DNA of 64,000 bases from Dactylosporangium fulvum (GTDB lineage Bacteria; Actinomycetota; Actinomycetes; Mycobacteriales; Micromonosporaceae): contig NZ_CP073720.1 in assembly GCF_025137375.1 (NCBI RefSeq), positions 2,442,501 through 2,506,500 on the forward strand, in the 5' to 3' direction. Shown one piece after another: positions 60,072 to 64,000 of this stretch; position 1 is the first letter of the stretch, and each line of letters starts with the position of its first letter. The position numbers and the translations under genes are program-made. A model generated the notes under the pieces. The model made no database searches. It was not told where the DNA came from and saw nothing but the letters and a program-made list of their open reading frames with translations.

Positions 60072-61316
60072 GTGTCCGTGTTCCGTCGTGCCGTGCTGGT
60101 GGTGACACTCGTCGCCGCCGGCGCGCTGGTCGCGCCACCCCTACCCGCCTCGGCCGCACTGCCGACCGCCGCCGTCGCGCTCGGCGACAGCTTCATCAGC
60201 GGCGAGGGCGCCGGCAACTACCAGCCGGTGGCCGACGTCAACGGCGTCGCGCAGGGCTTCCCCGGCTGGTCGGCGCCGAACAGCAACGCGTTCTTCTGCC
60301 ACCGTTCCGCCAACGCCTCGCTGCACCAGGCGACGCTGCCGGGCATCCAGGCCCGCTTCAACCTCGCCTGCTCCGGCGGCCGGCCGTTCGACTTCACCAA
60401 CCCGTCGGCGAGCCGCGACAAGGGCCGCCAGGTCGCCGCGCAGCTCGACCAGCTGCGGGCCGTCGCCCAGACGCACGACATCGATCTGGTCCTGGTGGGT
60501 CTCGGCTCCAACAACAGCTCGTTCACCTTCGGCGACGTGGCGGAGAAGTGCGCGAACCGCTTCATCGCCGACGCGTGGACCGGCTGGTGGGAGTTCTGGG
60601 CGTACCTCAACGGTCCCGTCCCGCAGGCCCCGTGCTCCGCGGCCGACCTCGCCACCGCCGCGCAGTTCAGCGCCGCCACCGCCGAGACGATCGCCGCCGT
60701 CCGGCAGTTGCTGACCACCCTCGACCAGATCGACGCCGACGGGCAACACCGGGTCGTGTTCCAGGACTACACCAACCCGCTGCCGTTCGACCTCGACCAG
60801 ACGTACTGGGAGGAGGACGGCCGCGCCGACGACCGGGACAAGTTCCGCGCCCTCGGCGCCGAGCGGTATGCGGCCGGCTGCCCGATCCACCGGGCCAGCC
60901 TCGCCGCGGGTCACCTCTTCTCGCAGGGCCTCGGCACGCTCGTGCAGAACGTGCGCAACACGCTCGCCGCCGAGTTCCCGAACGACGACCTGGTCTTCCT
61001 CGACGTCCAGCACGCCTTCGACGGTGCACGGCTCTGCGAGCGGAGCGGCAGCCCCGCCAACGCCCTCGCCACCCCGATCCGGCTCCAGGACGGCGCGAGC
61101 GGCGTCTTCGTGACCAGCCTCGACGGCAAGGACAAGATCGCCATCCAGCGCATCGCGAACACCTGTGTCTCGTACTTCCAGACCTGCCAGGAGTCGTGGC
61201 ACCCGACCGCGGCCGGTCAGGCGGTCCTGGGCAAGTGCCTGGCGGGCGCCACGACGACGGCCGCCCGCGCGGTCACCTGTTCGAGGCAGCCGGACGGAAC
61301 CATCGTCACGAGCTGA
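60072..61316 (+). CDS. Secreted SGNH/GDSL esterase
   Basis: A 414-residue exported hydrolase. Residues 1-28 are a signal peptide (VLVVTLVAAGALVAPPLPASA). Block I is VALGDSFISGEG (nucleophile Ser40), an Asn/Gly block is in VGLGSNNSSF, and block V is SWHPTAAGQ (catalytic His). Six or more Cys in the mature protein probably form disulfides. GTG 60072 has GAGGAG 6 bases upstream. It resembles actinomycete secreted lipases/esterases; substrate unknown. Confidence 0.9.
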   Translation: MSVFRRAVLVVTLVAAGALVAPPLPASAALPTAAVALGDSFISGEGAGNYQPVADVNGVAQGFPGWSAPNSNAFFCHRSANASLHQATLPGIQARFNLACSGGRPFDFTNPSASRDKGRQVAAQLDQLRAVAQTHDIDLVLVGLGSNNSSFTFGDVAEKCANRFIADAWTGWWEFWAYLNGPVPQAPCSAADLATAAQFSAATAETIAAVRQLLTTLDQIDADGQHRVVFQDYTNPLPFDLDQTYWEEDGRADDRDKFRALGAERYAAGCPIHRASLAAGHLFSQGLGTLVQNVRNTLAAEFPNDDLVFLDVQHAFDGARLCERSGSPANALATPIRLQDGASGVFVTSLDGKDKIAIQRIANTCVSYFQTCQESWHPTAAGQAVLGKCLAGATTTAARAVTCSRQPDGTIVTS

Positions 61317-61334
61317 CCGTCTCATCAACAGCCG

Positions 61335-61361
61335 CCCCTGGGACTCTGCCGGGTCCCGGGG
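61335..61361 (+). terminator. Terminator-like hairpin after the esterase gene
   Basis: CCCCTGGGAC (61335-61344) pairs with GTCCCGGGG (61353-61361) with a one-base T bulge, 18 bp after the esterase stop. Confidence 0.6.
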
Positions 61362-61459
61362 CCTCGCTGTGTGGAGGTTTCGCGACCGCACGGCCCCGCC
61401 TCGCCGTCCATCGCTATAGCAGAATGCGTCCGCTATGCTGTGCGGCGAGGTGGGGGCTG

Positions 61460-62065
61460 ATGTCGGAGCAGTTGGTGGCGGGGCTGGGGGACCGGCTCCG
61501 GGACCTGCGGCGTGACCGCGCGCTCAGCCTCGATGCGCTCGCGGCGGCCAGCGGGGTCAGCCGGAGCATGATCTCGGACGTCGAGCGCGGTGCCCGCGTG
61601 CCCACGGTGCTGGTGCTCGCCCGCCTCGCCACCGCGCTCGGCACCACGGTGTCCCGCCTGCTCGGCGAGGACCAGCCGGCCCGGACGATCCTCATCCCGC
61701 ACGCCGGCCAGCACGCCATCGACCACCCCGGCGGCTGGCAGCGGCGCATCCTGTCGCCGGCACTGCCCGGGGTCGAGTTCGAGTTCATCCGCACCACGGT
61801 CGCCGCGGGGGTCACCATCGGCGCGTTCGCCGCGCACGCCGGGGGCTCGCGGGAGTACGTCGCCGTGGAGTCCGGCGAGCTCACCGTGACCCTGGACGGC
61901 ACCGCCCACCGGCTCGGCACCGGCGACGCGCTCTACTACGCGGCCGACTGCGTGCACGCCTTCGCCAACCCGGGGCCGGCCGAGTGCGTGTACTACACCG
62001 CCATGCACGTCGTCGGCGCCCCCCACCATCCCCTGCCCCAGTCCTTGCCCGAGGAGCGCACATGA
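61460..62065 (+). CDS. XRE-family regulator with cupin domain
   Basis: A 201-residue regulator. The HTH (about 8-65) has LRDLRRDRALSLDALAAASGVSRSMISDVERG. The cupin_2 domain (about 110-190) has EYVAVESGELTVTLDG and DCVHAFANPG. ATG 61460 has GAGG 9 bases upstream; the likely promoter includes TATGCT (61433-61438), and a GCTATAGC palindrome lies at 61413-61420. It is coupled to the RidA gene by ATGA, so it likely senses and clears a reactive or amine metabolite. Confidence 0.87.
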   Translation: MSEQLVAGLGDRLRDLRRDRALSLDALAAASGVSRSMISDVERGARVPTVLVLARLATALGTTVSRLLGEDQPARTILIPHAGQHAIDHPGGWQRRILSPALPGVEFEFIRTTVAAGVTIGAFAAHAGGSREYVAVESGELTVTLDGTAHRLGTGDALYYAADCVHAFANPGPAECVYYTAMHVVGAPHHPLPQSLPEERT

Positions 62066-62457
62066 GCAGCCCTGTCGTCGCACCGCTCGACCCACCGGGC
62101 CTGCCGGAGCCGGCCGGCAACTACACCCACGGCACCAGCGTCACCGGTGCCACGCGGATCGTCTTCGTCAGCGGGCAGGTGGCGTGGGGCGACAGCGACG
62201 GCAAGGTGCCGGAGGACTTCGACACGCAGTGCCGCCTCGTCTGGGACCACATCGCGGCGGTGCTGGCCGAGGGCGGCATGACCACGCGGAACCTTGCGAA
62301 GGTCACCATCTATCTGGCTGACCGCCGGTACCGCGAGGCCAACGCCCGCATCCGGGCGGAGGTGCTGGGCGACCACCGGCCGGCGCTCACGATCATCATC
62401 ACCGACATCTACTCCGAGGCGTGGCTGCTGGAGATCGAGGCGATCGCCGTCGCCTGA
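62062..62457 (+). CDS. RidA-family protein
   Basis: A 131-residue trimeric RidA/YjgF/Rid-family protein, which deaminates reactive enamines/imines or related intermediates. IVFVSGQVAWGDSDGKVPED and DFDTQCRLVWDHIAAVLAEGG are typical; the C-terminal RPALTIIITDIYSEAWLLEIEAIAVA carries the final strand with the IE-A end, without the Arg-binding RxxR of canonical RidA apparent. It overlaps the upstream XRE-cupin gene by ATGA, so its expression is tied to that regulator. Confidence 0.9.
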   Translation: MSSPVVAPLDPPGLPEPAGNYTHGTSVTGATRIVFVSGQVAWGDSDGKVPEDFDTQCRLVWDHIAAVLAEGGMTTRNLAKVTIYLADRRYREANARIRAEVLGDHRPALTIIITDIYSEAWLLEIEAIAVA

Positions 62458-62476
62458 CGTCGCCGTCCGGTGGTAA

Positions 62477-63730
62477 TCAATCGACCTTGCGGCGCATCCG
62501 GTATTCCAGCACGAGGAACGGCAGGCCGAAGAGGGCGAACGCGTGGTCGGCGCGCAGTTCGCCGTCCTCGACGTAGACGTCCAGCTCCTCCGTGAAACCG
62601 TGCACCGCGAGGGTCGACAGGTCGCGGCTCTCCGCGTCGATGTAACTGAGGTAGTGGCCGGTCTGGCCGTCGCGGGCCCGGCTGGTCAGCCGCAGGCCGC
62701 CGCCGGCGCGCTCGCGGGGCGCGAGGGTCGCGGTGAAGTTCGCCTGCGGCAGCGGAAACCCGACGCTGACGAAGCCGCGGCCCTCGTGCCGGTAGGTGGT
62801 GTAGATGCCGACGTAGATCGGTTCCCCGGTGCGGGCGAAACTCCGTACCCACCCGCGCGTGGACACGGCGCCGTCGGGATCACTGATCGTGTCGATCCGG
62901 CTGTGCACGCCGCGCAGCGCCTCACGCTGGTTCATCGGTACGTTCGCCTGGCCGAGGGGGCGGGCGACGAACGTGCGGTACAGCAGGTAGCCGGGGCGGA
63001 CCCAGGTCCGCCAGCGCGGCACGATGTCGAGCGTGAACCGGGTCGTGTGCTCGTAGAACTCCCGCACCAGCGGGTCGGTGGTCCCCGGGTCGAAGTCCGG
63101 GCCCGCGAGGGCGTCGAGGTCGGCGACGATGCCGACGTCGGGCGCGGCCTCGCGGTAGGTGCCGCCGGTGGCCTCGGCGAGGTCGCGCACGTATCCGGTG
63201 CCGACGTAGCGGGTCCGGGCCTCCAGCGGTACCACGAACGGCAGCTGAGCGGCGGGCACCCGGTCGGCCAGCAGCGACACCTGCGGGTCGCGGAACACCA
63301 GCTGGGAGACCGTCCGGAAGCCGGCGACGGCGGCCGCGGCCACCACCGCGGGCGGCTGCCCGCGCAGCGCGGTGCCGACCGCCGCGCCGACCACCGGTCC
63401 CAGCGCGACCTTCTGCGGGCGGACGCCCATCGCGCCGGCGACCGCGCCGGCCACGGTGCCGACGGCGAGCGGGCCGGCACCGGCCTTCCCGGCGGCCCAG
63501 CCGGCCGGTGCGGCGATGGCCGCGCTCGCGGCGATCCGCGACCACACCGCCGGGATCTCGTTCGGCCGCTGCAGAGCCCGTGCGGTGCCGTCGACGGCGG
63601 CCATCGCGACGGCCCCGGCGAGCGCGCCGATGGCGGCTCGCCGGGGCCCGCGGTGCGCGCTGAGCGCCGCTCCGGCGGCGGCGCCCATCAGCGCGGCGAA
63701 CCCGATCCCCTGCACCCGCTTCGCGTCCAT
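62477..63730 (-). CDS. Conserved protein with Gly/Ala-rich membrane-like N-terminus
   Basis: A 417-residue protein. The N-terminal 150 residues are Gly/Ala-rich hydrophobic helices ([26 protein letters not shown]). The remainder is a soluble domain with FEY/YRTF-type aromatic repeats ([33 protein letters not shown]) ending [14 protein letters not shown] do not recognise the family. ATG 63730 ([10 protein letters not shown]) is preferred over 63760. It may be a membrane-anchored lipid or carotenoid-handling protein, but this is a guess. Confidence 0.7.
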   Translation of the reverse strand: MDAKRVQGIGFAALMGAAAGAALSAHRGPRRAAIGALAGAVAMAAVDGTARALQRPNEIPAVWSRIAASAAIAAPAGWAAGKAGAGPLAVGTVAGAVAGAMGVRPQKVALGPVVGAAVGTALRGQPPAVVAAAAVAGFRTVSQLVFRDPQVSLLADRVPAAQLPFVVPLEARTRYVGTGYVRDLAEATGGTYREAAPDVGIVADLDALAGPDFDPGTTDPLVREFYEHTTRFTLDIVPRWRTWVRPGYLLYRTFVARPLGQANVPMNQREALRGVHSRIDTISDPDGAVSTRGWVRSFARTGEPIYVGIYTTYRHEGRGFVSVGFPLPQANFTATLAPRERAGGGLRLTSRARDGQTGHYLSYIDAESRDLSTLAVHGFTEELDVYVEDGELRADHAFALFGLPFLVLEYRMRRKVD

Positions 63731-63844
63731 GCCGACGATTCTTCGCGACACCGACGCCAAGCCTCAGGCCGGGGCATGGGATCGGGGGTCTCAGACCGAA
63801 CGGGCCGGCTCAGGGCCGGCTCGCGGACCAGGGCTCATGGCGGA

Positions 63845-64000
63845 TCAGACCGGAGCCGGCACGATGGCCAGCAGCTGCGTCGGCGGTTCCAGCGCGTCGA
63901 CCAGTGTGTCGCCCTCCAGCCAGAGGCCGCCGGCCCGGCAGACCAGGGCGGCAGCCGCCTCCACGGGGCAGGGCAGCAGGGCGCCGCACGCGCCGCAGCG
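63845..64000 (-). CDS. C-terminal end of an unidentified protein (partial)
   Basis: A minus-strand frame enters from the window end and stops with TGA at 63845-63847, giving the last 51 residues (RCGACGALLPCPVEAAAALV at the start, ending AIVPAPV). A CGACG-n4-PCP Cys cluster suggests metal binding. The upstream part lies outside the window, so no identification is possible. Confidence 0.6.
   Translation of the reverse strand, partial: RCGACGALLPCPVEAAAALVCRAGGLWLEGDTLVDALEPPTQLLAIVPAPV

Overview
The window is high-GC actinomycete chromosome. Coding is dense, GTG and TTG starts are common, and many neighbouring genes overlap by 4 bases. Three F420/deazaflavin-type enzymes, an accessory SecA, an XRE/DUF5753 plus DUF397 pair, many MarR/TetR regulators and several GGDEF proteins fit a filamentous actinomycete; I infer Micromonosporaceae from overall flavour only. 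I see no rRNA, tRNA, CRISPR array, intact insertion sequence or prophage.

Layout. 1-647: tail of a probable polymorphic toxin and a coupled candidate immunity gene, then a gene-free stretch. 1436-3772: secA2, followed by a G-rich degenerate-repeat region with a 23-bp palindrome (4673-4734). 4844-16967: sirtuin, BKACE-type protein, DUF3040 protein, AI-2E transporter, Ddn-like enzyme, GH88/105-like protein, MarR, a two-component pair, and a MarR/ABC-exporter pair sharing a palindromic operator. 17014-25175: beta-helix protein, a divergent ProA, methyltransferase, GT87-like enzyme, an ECF42-type sigma factor with its YCII/DGPF protein and a DUF998 membrane protein, and an aldo/keto reductase. 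25240-30876: cyclic-di-GMP block (GGDEF relic, PAS-GGDEF, GGDEF-EAL) and a soluble Ser/Thr kinase. 31065-34292: an overlapping sugar-oxidation operon of the L-fucose type with a FadR-like regulator. 34293-35457: gene-free region with two tandem arrays, a long hairpin and a second copy of the 4.7-kb palindrome.

35458-53823: hydrolase-TetR operon, secreted proteins, a multidomain secreted glycan-active protein, FAD oxidoreductase, TetR/MMPL efflux locus with twin operators, LysR/LLM pair, a stand-alone condensation-domain protein, an AraC pseudogene, cupin/MarR pair, PadR and a CBM2 beta-helix protein. 53935-64000: M20 peptidase, an EEP-family relic, an operon of a GGDEF protein plus two small Cys-motif proteins facing a DUF397/XRE pair, SDR, AbiEi/DUF559-like protein, secreted SGNH esterase, XRE-cupin/RidA operon, a conserved membrane protein and a gene cut by the window end.

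The most unusual observations are the hairpin over the start of the ECF42 gene, the shared palindrome in two repeat-rich deserts, the GGDEF plus twin C-x2-C-x4-WPC protein operon, the stand-alone condensation protein with a degenerate active-site motif, and the unknown protein translationally coupled to the MMPL pump. No complete new defence or biosynthetic system is evident.
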